NCBI GenBank assembly: GCA_963855995.1
Contig: OY979722.1
Location: 3,348,001 to 3,412,000 of the forward strand
Source: Muricea muricata
Lineage: Eukaryota; Cnidaria; Anthozoa; Malacalcyonacea; Plexauridae
Length of the DNA stretch: 64,000 bases
Reading direction: 5' to 3'
The notes below the pieces were generated by a model, which searched no databases, was not told where the DNA came from, and worked only from the letters and a program-made list of their open reading frames with translations. This document shows positions 36,701-51,700 of the stretch, in pieces (within the stretch, counting starts at the first letter, position 1; the number at the start of each line of letters is the position of its first letter). The translations under genes were made by a program, and so were the position numbers.

Positions 36701-39700
36701 CGTTTACTTGCACATTAAAATATTTTCATTGAGTCCTGTACACAACTTGCACATTAACGACCAAAGAATCATCCCCACGAATTTCAAATTACCGTGTTAT
36801 CCCAGACAGCCTTGGGAACGGCCAGCGCAAAGAAATCTGAGGCCGCAGCACCAGCTTGTAAATAACATCGCAGTGCATTCAAATAGTTCTCATTTTCTAG
36901 GAAAATAAAATGACAGCACGAAAATGAAGCTATATCTCTAAACAAAAATCCGGATTTCCCTTTGAATAATCGTAGACTAAAGGTGACGGATGTACGAAGA
37001 TTGATACCGTTATTCAGATAGTGATTTTTTCAAACTTTCTAAACATGTCCAGTAACTTTTAAAACCAATATCAAAGTTCAACATCTTCGACTTGAAGTCA
37101 TTTTTTATCCCTTGCGAATTCAGTATCCCTGGTGTCATGGCTTTTTATGCAATTCTGCTGCGATTGAAAAATCACTATTCGATGGATAACGTTATCCAAA
37201 ACCGACGCCTGTATATTAGCTGTACCATAGAAAGTGTCTCCTTGAGTTTTAAGGAATGTGGGATTGAATGGATGGACTGTGACGCTGTGGTCGATAACTT
37301 CGAGTAGAGCCAGTCCAACTTGTGGGAATTCTATGGAAGAAGATCTAAAAAAAGCCCAGGAAAATTAGGTCAATTGGGTGAAAAAGCTTATTTACGGTCG
37401 ATTTCACTATAATGACAGTATTCGTTTACAAACCAGCTTGCAAATGCCGAATTGAACTTTCGAACGTTATCTTAAATCGACTGTACAATTACTAAAGCGA
37501 CGTTGCATCAAATATAAGATTTTGACCAACTCATTTTCATGACATACAAGACTTACGATGGAATAGACGTCGGCCACAGATGACTGTACATGGTCGTATT
37601 CTTTTGTTCTTTACTTTCTTCGTCGTTTGGGGTTTCTAAACCTCGAATGCTTTCCAAACACGACATTAACAAATGCAAACATGTTTCGTCCTAAAACAAA
37701 GTTTGTGATATTCAGTTCGAGATGCTGTAGTAATGCGTCATTGATTTGAAGTTGGTTTTTCCACGGCAAACAGATCTAGTAACCATCTTACTCTGATTAT
37801 GTTTGAATGAATAGAAAGCCTGATCGAACTGCATTCACGACGCAACGTTTCGACACTCCGGTCTAGTGTCTTCATCAGGGGTGCCCTGATGTACCAGCGC
37901 GGCTTTTTAAATATATAGTCGAAGGATGTTCTAGGCAGGCTTGGCGATGGCATCCCTCGAATATACAAGGAGCGCGATGTTATGTCAGATCAGCCACAAG
38001 AACCTCGAAACGTTGGGTCGTGGATGCAACTCGGTCAAGTTTTGTATTCTTTTAAACATGACGCCGAGTGTCGCGGGCGTAATCTCCAATATTGCTTCAA
38101 ATGATTGAAGCTACGTTTTTAATACTAAAACATGTGCTTTAATGATTTCTTTGACAAAACAACATTGATTGAAGAAGGACTAAATTAAGTATACACAGCT
38201 AAAACGCATAAGTTGCAGTAAGTCTGCTCCTGCAGGCTTGATACCTGGCAGTCATCAAGTCGATATCAGGATGCGTTGGCATCGCTTGCTCTTGCTTGAT
38301 GATAACAAGTCTACTGCAAGTTGTCAAAAAGCTTAATATAAGTTGATCGTCAAGACTTTTTATCCACAAGCGTGATGCAAGTTGTTCCAACCATGTATCT
38401 TAAGAAACTCGCGCAATGTTATTGGTCAGTCACATTTATTGTCTTACCTTTATTTTGTGAATAAACTTCACGAAATGTGGTCTAAAACAAACATTGAAAA
38501 GCATATTAGGCAGAAGTGAAAGGATAAATTTCTTGTACATTTCCTAACCTGCACGCGGTATTTTCATGTGCTCAGTATAAATTTCCAGGTGACTATTGAT
38601 TTCCCTGCATTGTGATTGGCCAAGATTCACTGTCGCTGAAGTGATAGTCACTGGCCAGTAACTATACTGTGAATATAGGCTTGTAATCACCTCACCTTCG
38701 GCGACTAATTGTTAAATACAGAATAAACCAAGTTGCTTACAAGTGCTCAGGTTCGCGTTTCATGTCTATAAGAGTACCGTCTGCCAACATTCGTTTATGC
38801 TGAACTGTCGATGTGAATATTTTCAAAACTACAAAAAGAAATAGAAAACGGTAACAGACACGGCGACTCTGAGGTGGAGGAATCTTAGGAATAATATCAT
38901 GAGGTTGGGGAGAGTTACTGTCTATTCTCGCCTAGTTTCTCGGCCTTTTCTCTTCGGCCTCACTATTTCAGGGTGGCATTTTAATAAGGTTTCCAGGTCG
39001 ACAGATTTGATGGAGACCGCGAGAAAACCTTGCACAATTCACAAACCTGCCCCTCTTTACATTGTTCTTGCACTTCCAGTAATATTTTATTCCACATTGT
39101 ACACCGATGTTAACGTATAACGTGTGAAGTACATGTACTGGTAACGTTCAGGTAAGGCTTATTTTATGTGATTTACTTCAAGTCTTGATGCGTATCTACT
39201 TACAAACTAAGAATTTATCAGGCCTTCCCCGTCAGTTTTAACCAGTGAACTCTATAAATACTGGAACGATAACTCCAGATAAAAACCCTACGTTTGGGTG
39301 AAGCCAAGATGGCGGCAACAACTACAAATGTCGTAAACAGTGTGCTATTTTCCCGAGGTATTTGCTATTTTTAAAAAAGACTGTATCGCAAACTAGGTTA
39401 TAAGTTCATAAACCATAAAATTGCCTCTCAAATCAAAATAAAAACATCAAATATTGGTACATTCCCAGAAGAATGGTGTCAACCGCGCCGAGAGAAACAA
39501 TAGAAAAGGACTGAGCATGATAACCTATTGATAACCAATTTGGCTTCAAAAATGGCGGCCAAGTTATCGTTCCAGTCTAATTTAGAGTTCACTGGTTTTA
39601 ACCGTTCCAATCACAACGCAGGACGGCCTGGCACTAGGCTGAGTCAGTTCAATAAATTTCTCAGAAAACAACATGTGAATATGGCAGTTGCTTTCGTTGT

Positions 39701-42700
39701 TAAAAATTATGACTCACTGGTGTCCCACATGATTTTGGCCATCTTCCTCCACATCGGTGGTTTAGTAAGGGTCGTACAGACGCCAGAAATACTACGAGCA
39801 AGCTTCAAAGACAAACAAGATTAGGTAAACAATGGACAATTTCAATGTTAACCTACATACGGGTCGGGGGGGGGCTGAAACCGTTACCCGTCGGGTGTTA
39901 TTCAGGCTGTATGTGGATGGTTTATCAATGTTTTCTTTTGTCATCAAGACATATAATAGGAATAGATAAACGCGTTAAAGGCTGTTTCCAGCAAACTAGA
40001 GGCGTCAAATTTAAAATATTTATGTACAATAAAAAAATACATGCAATGAGGTCGAACAATCTAACACTACGCCCTATCGCTGAAACAAGGGGTCCTGAGT
40101 CGTCACCTTACCTCCTTATAGTCCATAGCATCTTTGGTTCCTCTGATATCCAAATCAGTAAGAAACGCCCATTCTTGAACATTCAGCAAATATACAACCA
40201 TTGTTTCAACTGCATGAGATTTCGGAGCGTAATCTAATAGAAATCAACACGAACGTCTTAGAATTACACTAGTCTTCCATCTAAAACTATAAAAATCTCG
40301 TGTCGAAAAGATGTGCTCGAAACAGGCCTGTACGAGGCGAGAAACGCCACGGACGTAATACAGGTTTCGGACTTTGCTGGTTTGATGAAATTTTTTGTCA
40401 TCAAATTGCATCAGCAACACGCACAAGTAGCAGCACGTTTGCTCCTGCAGGCTTGTACCTGGCAGTCATCAAGTCCAAATCAGGATGCGTTAACATTATT
40501 TGCTCCGGCTTGATGATAACAGTCTGCCGCAAGTTGTCAACATGCTTGATGCAACATGATTTTTGCAAGTACTTGCTGCAAGTTATTGAAACAACTTGCA
40601 TCAAGCTTGTGAATGAAAAGTCTTCACAATCAACTTGCATCAAGCCTGTTGGCAACTTGCAGCAGACTTGTTATCATCAAGCAAGGGTAAGCGATATCGG
40701 CTTGATGACAGCAAGGTAACAAACCTACAACAGACTTGCGTATCTGGCAGTGTGCAGGAACAACAACACAAATTTTATTCACGATCTAATATTTGGACAC
40801 TCAACTAGAAACGACTGTACCAATCCTGTCGACAAGTAATTGGAACAACATTCCTATACAGCAATGCTAACACTTTCGAAGAAAGAAGTTCTAACTAGCT
40901 CCAACTTGTGCCGCAGTGCAATGCGCATGCGCTAACAAGGTAATGAAAAGATTCCTCACCTGAAACTCCAATGGTTACATTTGACATGATTCTTCTCATG
41001 ACATCAGGCGAACTAAGTGGAAACAATGGGCATAAAAATCAACTACAGACCTCATTCATTGTATGGAGAAAACAAAACCAGAAGTCAAAGTATTTGAGGA
41101 AAAATGTGAAAAGTATTATGCTAGAAATTGCAGACAAAACAACCTGTGCATTATGGTTGGACAATGTTCAGGATGAAGTAAAGAAAGCTTAGTCATATTT
41201 TTGGCCTTGAAACCACACACTTTTTTGTCATGTTTAAACTAAATTATGTATATATTAAATAGTAAGCAAGTTGCAGTGCTCTATGCAGGCTTGCTGCTGT
41301 TTGCCATCAAGCCGACACCAAGATATTTTCGCATCGCTTGATCGTAACTCTGCTGCAAGTTGTCAAAGACTTGATGTATTTTTACTGTCAAGTCACAAGC
41401 TGTTCCCAAAACAAGTCTGACTTTCACAGACTTGATTTAACTTGATGAAAAACTTCCAACAAGCCGGAGAAAATCCGTAAACTTACGTCAAGTCTATGGC
41501 GTTTTTAGGCGTGCACATCACTATCTGCTGTAGTAATTTCATTATTTTGCAATGCAAGCAATATTTATTAACATAAAATGGACTTTTTACTTGAACTTGT
41601 AGGAAAACACATACACTACACGTACAGTTTTTCACGATTTTCCTCTGCCATCAAAATGTTGTTGACCAAAATTTCCTGCGACAAGAAATTGCTCAATTTA
41701 TCGAAGGTTGAAGTGTTGCCATATCGCTGACGTTGTTCTTGGATCGTCTGAAAACCAAATTCTAAGAAATTCTTTGCTCCAACAAAGTCCTACAAAAAGT
41801 GCAAACCAATTTTGAGCCGTTACGCATAAATACAAAGTCAGAAAACGGACAAAATGCAGCCCGATTGATGCAGGCTTGGTAGCTTGCGGTCATTAAGCCG
41901 ATATCTTACTCCGGCTTGATGATAACAGGCATTTTTCAAGTTGTCAACAGACTTGATGTAAGTTGATTATGAAGACTTTTTATCTATAAGCTTAATGCAA
42001 ATATCAAATTGCAACTTGACGACAAACTTGCAACCAGCCGGTAAAATCCAGAACTTGCGTCAAGTCTGTGACGTTTCTGGCTTGGTCATACTAATGACAC
42101 GGAACATTCGCTTTCACAACTGTCATCCAATCAGCCTTCATATCCATTCGGTTCCTGGAATCAAGCGGAAATGTTTTTGCACGCTGCATATATATTTATC
42201 CACTCTGGATTCTTGTAAGATGGTTGGTAAAGGGGGTGTCTGGATCACGTATTCACGTTTCACAGCAGTGAAAAAAAAAACAGTTTCACAATTGTTAAAA
42301 AAAACAGCTTCAAATTTCATCTACTTTACAGTTTTTTTACAGATCCATATCATGTTCCACGAGACTATAGACTCTTATTATTCCTTAATTTTCTTTCAAT
42401 ATTTTAATCCGCTAATGTGTATCGACCACTGAAAGCCTCCGAAGAATGTTTACTCTTATTTGAATAATCGACTCACAGTTGAGGAGCTTGCCACCTATTA
42501 TCCTCATTTTAAGAAGCATGTTGATTGAGAATCCCGCCTCGCGCGTGTGGAACAAATAACATTTCACAGCTCCAAAATCAAGCATTTCACACGAACAGAT
42601 ATCAGCCGATCACGTCTCACGAAAATACCATTTACCACCCTCCTTTAAGCCCTAGTTGTTTTAAAAGAGACCCCAAAGGGTTTTTTTCATGGAATTTTTA

Positions 42701-45700
42701 GGACCGCAAAACGCCCTCCAAACTTAATCCCCACTCGAGTTTTGAAACTCTATATTTTACCAAAATGTTGAGTATATTTAAAGTGCAGTTGTTTGAGTGA
42801 AATTTGTCACGAAAAGAGTCATTTTTCAGTTGAAAAACCAAAAAGTAAGAAAAATTGTCTGGGAATCAACTAACAACACAAGAAAAACCATACATTATAG
42901 TTATAGTCTTATAATGACTCTTTTCAACTGAAATAATACGCCCTGTGTCAACTATTTTCAGGGGGGGGCAGCCACTTCAGAGTCCAATGCAGTTCAGCTA
43001 AACATAATCCTCACGGTAAAAAACGGACCCAAAAGAAATCCCTAAAAGAAACACTGACCGTCGCCCCCTTCCCCTTGAGATAAAACACACCTTCCTCTGG
43101 GTACATTGATTAGCTTTGCTAAACAGGACGTGCATTTGATCTTGCTGAATATCATCTTTCAAATCTTGAATATACGATCCATACAAAGCACTCTCGTAGC
43201 CCTGAACAAACAACAATAACATTAACCTTTTGTGCAACTTACTTGATACAATATACTTACTAAGCTTTGTGGAAACACCACGTAAATTTATTATTGCAGA
43301 GCTTTCGATCCGTAAGCTCGGATCTTCATCAGTGCTATAATAATACGATGAAGATCCGAGCTTACGGATCGAAAGCTCTGCAATAATAAATTTACGTGGT
43401 GTTTCCACAAAGCTTAATAAGTATATTGTATTCACCATGCAAACGTACAAGAAACTTATTACTTGATACAATTGGATGTTCCAATTTCGCTCTTACATTT
43501 GCATATTTTACCCCTGCTAGGAACGCGCAAGTAGGAACGCGTAAACACGTATTTCAAGAACGAACGAAAACAATTCTTGGGTTTCACTAGGGCATTTTGC
43601 AGTAAATATGAGTGGAGGTCGATCCAAAATGTACTGAGGATTATGCTGTACTTGAGTGAACAAATCTCACGAAATTGCACATATCTGCTGCCTAACACCA
43701 GACCAACACATACAGTAAAAAATTATTCCCCCCCCCCCCCAACAATGACGGCATAAATCGATTTGGAGTTGATCCCTAGTGAAATTTATGATGTCACATG
43801 AAACCCAAGTTTCTCATCAGTGCACCGAGTATGTCGCCCTATTTCATGCAGTTTACTGGCCGCCACCAGCCAGTTGAGCGTTCTTATTCACCAGAAAATG
43901 CAATTGACTGGCTGGCATAATGGTAATGATGTGCGTAATGCGACATGCGTGCATGGACACACAAACTTCTCTCGAGTGGCAGAAATCCTGTGTAAAAAAT
44001 CATCTGTGTACAAATTCATCGTATATGCCACCATCCGTCGTTCCCACGACAGACAACGAAAACAAACAAACGAACACAGAGGTCGACAAGCATAAAGTGC
44101 ACTCACTTTGGCATGATTCTTGTGTGGATCCGGATCCCGGCTGTGCAGTCGCATGAGTATGCTTGGGATCTGGGACGGACATGACGTAGTCTGTAAGTCG
44201 TGTTCCAATTGGCTGACTTGTACTTGAACATCAATGCGGGCATCTTTTGATGTTTAAAAAGAGAAAATATCACGCGAATATCAGAAAACATGATACAACA
44301 CAAACAACATTAGAGAGGCTAAGATAACCTAGTTCCGGTAAGCGGATACGGTAAACGTCAATTTGTTCATGATATTTCCCCCGGTGTCTGCATGTTTGAT
44401 CATATCTTTTCTGCTTGTTGCGGTAGACTGTTATCTTCACCAAAAGAACACATGCAGTAATTAGAAGGAAACACACAGGCATTGATGAAAATTTCTTGTG
44501 AAACTCATAAATAATTCATAAAGAAAACACAAAGAAAATCATGAGCATGAAGGAGTCTGTATATTCTGATACAGAATTCTGTTGATTTTCATAACTTTTA
44601 ACTTTCATTTTCTCGTCTTATATACTGAAATGTATTTTCAAAATTACTTTGCAAATTGATCTATAAAATTGGAGAGTTTCACAAGCTATTTACAAAATTC
44701 GCGTCCGTGTTGTATCAGATATACAACTCTCGCCTTCGGCTCGAGTTTGTATATGCTGATACAACACGGCCGCTCATGTTGTAAATAGTACGAAAAACCC
44801 CGAACCCATTTACCGGAATCGGGTTCCTGATCTTACCCTCTCCACTTGCTAGGATAGCACGGCGGAAGATGATCGCAAGCTTTAGAGCATCTTTCGCTTA
44901 GAGCTTTACATAAGCAACTAGCAGAAACGGCTAAGCGACGTTTTCAGTTGTAGTTTTGGAACTTAATAGTCGCTTCCTTGTTTCAAAAGTCCAATCAACT
45001 GATCATTTTATGTTGGCATTTGCCGAAATCAAATGTATATATCACAGATCAAACTCGTAGAAAAAATCATATAATAATTATATTTATGCTTTATTATACC
45101 TAATTATGCAAAATTATATTTATGCTTAATCGTATTTAATCATGCAATAATTATATTTATGCTAATTATACCTATTTATGCAATAATTGCAATAATTATA
45201 CTTAAAAGTCTAATTTAACCGTATGTAAGAAATAGGACATATCTTTCAGCAGTCATTGATCGGTCAAATTAAAATCTTCCAAAAAATCAGTAGACAAACA
45301 TTTAACAAACTACAGATTTATTAACGCTGATTCCAAACATGTATCCTTGAACAAAAAGACTATACACTAATATTGTGATCATATATTCACAAACTAAATA
45401 CAGTCAAGGGAAATGGGGTCTGGTAACTCCGCAAAGCTTTTGTTTAGCCATGCATGCACAAGCTTTTGTTTGCATGAGCACACAGTACAAAAGGCCCAGG
45501 ATTTGAGGTTGCTAAGCACATATAGCAAATTCGCCCATAAAAATCTCTCTAATACTTCAAACCCCATTTCCTAAACAATTGTACGTTTTGATAATATCCA
45601 AGGTCCCCAAACACCCCCGTTGTACATAGGGGAACCTCTAATGTCCCTATAGGCAAACCACTCCGGCACAGAACGGCTTCTGTACTTCTCTAGTCTTGCC

Positions 45701-48700
45701 ATCAATTTTGCAACTTTCTTAGGATTCCTTCTTGCCATGTTCGTCGTCTCGCTCGGATCTCGTTTGATATTAAACAACTGCAAGTGGCTTTCGTTCTCGT
45801 GCTGCGAAGAGCAGTACTTCTGCGTGCCCGAGCCCCGTGCTGGGATCCAGTTTCCAGGTTTTTGTATCCCCACGAGCAATTTCCATCTTCCTCGTCGGAT
45901 GGCGGCACGGTGACACCACTTCGAACCGTTATATGTAAAACAGTACTTCTTTTTCGACTTGCATTTCTTGTCAAAGTTAAACATGTTTTTTTTCTTACAT
46001 CTCCTCAACGATATTGGAATGTACTCACGACACTCTTTGCTCAGTCGGTGCTGGTTTATCCTTGATACAGAGTGAGAAGATAGCATGCCAAGTAAAACCT
46101 CTTTTCTTGGGTTGGCCGCGTTGCTGCTGATCGTATCCCATTGATTCACTCCGTCCAAAGGTTTGGTGCCGTTCAAATCTCCCTGACTAAGATGAACAAA
46201 AGTTGGAAACCAATCGCTGACATGCATAAGCTTGTGACTCTTGCGTCCAGGCAGTTTTATGAGCGGGCTATTCACAAGTCCCACTCCCTTGATACCCCCT
46301 TCCCAAAACGAGCCTTTTCCACCGCGCAGTGGCCAGTTGCTACCGCCGCTCATAATTTGACCCCCGTTGTCCGTCGTGAACACCAGCACCGTATTTTCCC
46401 ACAGACCACGTGATTTCAGGCTCCTCACCAGTTCTCCTACAGCCGCATCAACCGCGGTCACCATGCCCGCCAAATACTGCCGTTTAACGTCGGCGATAGC
46501 CTTGTTCCGTTGTCGCCAGCTTCTGGGCACTTGCAAGGGACCGTGAGGTGCCTGGAAGGCTAGATACATAAATAATGGATATTTAGGGTCATGAGCTGAA
46601 ATTACCCTCTGCGCCTCGTTAGCATACACTGCGGTCGAGTATGTCCCGGATAATCCCTCGGCGCGCGATACGGTATTATTCCGCCAGAAATCGTAACCAT
46701 AGTGATCAGTACCTTTGACCCTCTCTCGTTTAAAGTATCTATAGTGATCTCCAGAGCCGAGCAAAATCCCGTAGAAGGAATCAAAACCACGACGAGTCGG
46801 CGTACACTCTATCATAGAATGTCCCAGATGCCACTTGCCGATCATGTGCGTCTTGTAATTCCTCTCCTTGAGCTTCTGCGCTATCGTTACTTCATCTAAG
46901 CGCAGGCAAGTGGGCTGCAGTGGTTGAATGTTACGATACTGACCGGTGTGTATGCCGTAACGTCCCGTTAAAAGTTGGCTTCGAGAAGGCGTACAAGACC
47001 TCGACACGTAGTAATCTTCGAGCGTCACACCAGTTCTCGCAAGATTGTCCAGATTTGGAGTATTTATTTCGGAGCCATGAAATCCAACGTCGTTGTAACC
47101 AAGATCGTCTGCCACAACGAGAACAATGTTTGCCGGCTTAGCTGACCTCGCCGCGAGTGGATTCAACGTGGCCAAATAAAAACACAGCAGTAAGTGGAAA
47201 CCCGGAACACAGTGCTCCATGGCTCGCACTGTGTTTATGCTCAAACGTTAGAATGAAATTTCGGGGTAGTACGCTCGCACTCAAACAAAAGGGCACTGTC
47301 CTACAATGCGTTTCAATGGGCGCTATTTATAGAACGCGCAAAGAGGCAACGATTGACCAATCACGAAAACTGTTTGAAATTCGGACACGATGTTAACAGC
47401 ATAACACATTAATTTAAATGGGCAGTAAATAGCAGTAACCTGTGAACATACTCTTTGTTGCCAGGCGCCTGGAAAGACGTCACAATCACGCAAATTTTAG
47501 CGACAGAGCCTTTCCTGAGATGAGGCATGCGAAGGAAACGCTTGAAACACGTCAATGGTCACAAAATGCATAATTTGTAGTCAGCGTCGCTGCGTTGAGC
47601 TATTAGCGCAATTGGCATTGAATAGCAAGCGATTTGTCTTAGAATTGAGTAACCCGATATATCAGCTCAATGCAGCCAGATGTTAATAGGGTGGTTCATT
47701 AGAAAAGGATGGAACGCAAAAAACCTAATGTTTAATGACAATACAGAATAGCTAATACATTTCGAAAAATAGCCAAGTTTATAGATCAGGTGACCGAAGA
47801 ATTTATTAAAGAGACCGCAAGGACGTTGAAATTTTTTGAGACAGGAAAGCAAATTAATCAACGATGATAGAAAAACCAGTAATCATCAGGGTCGTTAATC
47901 GTCGTTTAATTAATACAGCAATAATCCGAGGGGAAAACGCTTCTGAGATAAAAAAATGTACAAACTGTTCCACCCTCGCGAGAAAGGTGTACCGAGCCAA
48001 AAGGTCTAGAGTCCACATGTGAGATTTAATGTGGACAGAAATAATTGTGCATGTATGTGAGAGACTTCCAGCCCTCCAGTAAGTGATGAGAAACACTTTT
48101 GAATTTGAACTTTTCTTCCTATCTGACCGGATTGGATATTTTTACCAATATATTTATCTGTTGTATGGACGGAAATTAAAGACGGGAAAACAAACATCAA
48201 TAGAAAAGCAAAGCCAGACACTAATATTTTTTCTTTTAAAATCACTAATACACGAAAGAAATACATCAATAGTTTAATCAATATCTGTAGATCGGATACA
48301 GATTTTGCATCAACCTTGATAATTTCTTTGAGAATATGAAGAATACCCATTCATTCATACCCAATCATCATTTTATTTAGACATTTTATAAGCACGATGA
48401 ACCATTCGCATCCGATCTGTATCTGACCTATAAGCGCTCGCCTTGGCTTGCGTTTGTAAATCAGATACAGATCGGCTGCACGAGCTTTATCTGTTACTTA
48501 AATTTCACCAAACTAGCCTCATCAAAGTAATATGTGGTCGAGACACAGTCATTAGTGCACTCCTCCTAAACCAAGGTGTCTCAAGCTGAAAAACATGCTG
48601 GTCGCGTTAGGAAGCGGAACTTATGACAATTAGAAGGCTAGGCCAACGCTCTGCCAACTGACTACGCGGTCAGGACGGTTCTGAGTGCGTTACTCTCAGT

Positions 48701-51700
48701 CTATAACCAAGCTGAAAAATATGCCAAACTACGGCGAGAATCGAACCTCCAGTCAAGGTTCGACGGTATCTCAGTTGACAAAGCAAGGGGCTTAGATTTC
48801 AATGGGATAGGTTTGATTGCCAACGTGGGCAGGTATTCAGCTTCCGAGGTGTGTAGATAGACTCGTAGATACGTCACCCTGGCGACTACACGCACGTTAA
48901 TTTCCCTAGTTCATCCTTCCCATGACGGGCAAGAATCGTAAAAAGAATACAATTGAAATTGGTTAACGTTAGACTTTACCACGTTAATCAACACAGCACG
49001 ACCGCTTTGGGAGGGCATACAAGCCAATTAGCGAATTTAACTTTGCGATAAACGTCTTTATATCCAACTTCCTGATAAAGGTACTTCTCTTGCGATGGGA
49101 ATGATTTAAGGGATGATATTTCGGAAGATTCCTTTTGATCGTTTTAAAGTTCTAAAGATCAGGCCCTGGTACATTATAAAAGCGATTTGAAAGTAATAGC
49201 TCAAAGGCGTAGGCGGACTTCTTCGATTTCCAAACACCGAAAGGAATTTAAAACACGAAGCGAAGCTGAGTATTCTTAAACGAACTTCGAGGTGTTTTGA
49301 AATCGGAGGATTTCGAATAATTTCTTCCTCTGATTTCCAAACGTTCTCGACGGGATTGGTTTTCTTCGTAATCGCTTGAGAAGGGTTAAGAGTTAAACTA
49401 CCAAACTCTTATTGTCAAAGATTGTGTCATCTTGCACACTCAAAAACCAATACCAGCCGACAATTTCGAAAAATATAATACAAAACGTAATCCGAAGATT
49501 AGCATCTTGAAACGCAAAATATGAGTTAAGCAAGAAAATTGAGCAAGTAATATTTCGATTTTATTACAAAATCATCATAATAAAATCGAAATATTACTTA
49601 CTCAATTTTCTTGTTTAACTCATATTTTGCGTTTCAAGATGCTAATCTTCGGATTACGTTTTGTATTATATTTCATGCGCACTCGATATGTGTCTGAAGA
49701 AACACATGAAACATAACAATCATGCGAATCACAGATGTACAGCACAAATCACGTCACACGGACACACACCTTGAACACAGCCAGACGGATAGCCTATAAG
49801 GTGCTTATTATATCGGAGGCGAGCTTCCCGGCTAAGCGAGTTGAAAACTGCATATAATGAAAAGCAAACAAGTGTAAGCATTTGATCTTATGTGATTTAA
49901 ACTCGCTCAGCTGATTAACTCGCCTCCATGAAAACAGCGCCTAAAAGATAACACAGACGACAGTTCAGCAGACGCAAAGCAAGCCTAGTACATTTGCGCA
50001 TGGCTAATTCTTCACGCAAGGCAGGCTTCCATCGTAAAACTGCGCTCAGTGCGCTGGTTTAAAGTTTCCCATTCCAGATCATTCAGCGCTACTTGAGCTT
50101 GTCGTGATCATGCTCGCATGTCATAGACCTAGTATAAACCACTTGCTTTATTTTCAAGAGCTGTTTGCAACTGTGATACAAATGTTTGGGAATTATTTTT
50201 CCACATTATAACAACTGCTCCAGCTCGACGAATGGTAATTGGCGAAAACATGCACTACCGTGTACACAGGAGGCTATACAATACCTAAAGGATCTTTTCT
50301 TTAACAGGTTTATCTAATGCGAGCTCGTCATGCAAAGATCTATGCTTTGATATCTCACTCTGGTAAGAATTTAAGTCATGCATCAACACGCATTTTTCTC
50401 GCAGGGAGAGCTCGATAAACTCTGCATCTGAAGCTCTTCACTGCATGAATCCTACGTCTGCCCGGTGATTCAAGCTGTGTTTTGAACACCAAGGTTACAT
50501 TTAAACTGGTACTTAGCAAAGAAAAAAACCCCTGGACAGCATCGAGAACAGCGGGAGTTCACGATAAGCAGATCGTTGCGCAATAATATCACTATCTGCT
50601 TAGTACAGCTTTCCTCTAAGCCTAACGCGATGAACAACAGTCTGGTCGCGGAATATTGCCAACGTGCGAACAGACATCGACTTAAAATCACTTGAAAATA
50701 CAAATTTAGCAAGTCACGCGAGTTTGGGTATGGTAGATTACTCAAAAATAGCCTCAGACATATTAATTGTAATTCAAGAACATTTATCAACTGTAGCTCC
50801 TCCAGCATGCACAAATCGAACCTATGTCTTAACGATACAAATAGACAACGCTTGCCCTTATACATCAGCTACCTCAGTCCCTCGATCAGCGCTCAGAGCA
50901 GCGCACTGGCTTGCAAAGGGCTAAAGGGGTATGTTTGATCTGTACCGGAGGACCTATAGCTGACATAGTCAGAGGACCTATATAGTCGACGCATGCATTA
51001 TTTGTATGTATTTCGCGCTATATATAAACACAAATATTAAACAAATTTTGGACGTGCATGGGCGTTCCAGTCGAGATTAAGAAATATTTGTTATTATTTG
51101 TATAAACTTATTGCACCAAAATATTATTCATAGATTAGTACCTTAAAAATAGCGCAATAAAAATATATTAATACGGTGAGAATTAAAGTAAACAGCTTAC
51201 TGACATAGAACGCCCTATACGAAGATTGCATAGAGTAACTAAAGCCTTAATTTTCAAATACTTTTATGGTAATTGGAATACGTATTTTTCCTCGGCATAT
51301 TTTGGCACTAACCGTTGCGCGTATAGCTAATAGCTTTCTACGCAAGTGTCGCAATTTATGCAAATGACACTTTCGTAAATTGGGATATTTATGTCGACAA
51401 GGAAGATGTATGACGTGCAGCCGATTATGGAAATTACAAGAATGCAGGTTAAAAAAACATACTAGAAGTCACTGTTGCAAGGTAGTTGCCGCTCTGATTG
51501 GCAGATGTCAGCGAGAAAAACAACTCAATTCACAATACGGTAAAATAGAAAGTAAATGGCTTTGGGCAATCATGATATTCTATACATTATAGAAAGAATA
51601 GACCCCACAGCAAACTTTTGGAATGATATAATTTCATTAAATGATCAAATGCCTTAACGCTGATACCACTCGAATTGTCTAATCTCACCAAAAATACAAG

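Larger units (their letters stand above)
33771..44243 (-). other. INTS8: INTS8 3' exon block (exons 15-30)
   Basis: Separated from exon 14 by an 11.6-kb intron. Landmarks: QVSQLEHDLQ (exon 15), YGSYIQDLKDDIQQDQMHVL (16), DFVGAKNFLE (17), VVYLLNVQEWAFLTD (19), TSTVQHKRMLADG (21), LWPTSIPSS across exons 23-24, ALRCYLQAGAAASDFF (25), MIACCSAFNAHTQ|VAVLCQFLEPLDY (26-27), SEFYYNCIWDITLLEFVV (28), SKRGENDKKQVA|VQAISQSELN (29-30). The C terminus ends FLQILAKQYL, aligning with the family's conserved end. Exon 22 is only 34 bases long. Confidence 0.9.

Noticed and set aside
42998-43471. 157-codon minus-strand ORF
   Set aside because: Only its central 37 codons are coding (INTS8 exon 16); the rest reads through intron and the 43249-43429 hairpin.
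47220-47244. Upstream TTG start for the sulfatase
   Set aside because: The ATG at 47220 has a strong context and begins directly with the signal peptide; eukaryotic TTG starts are rare.
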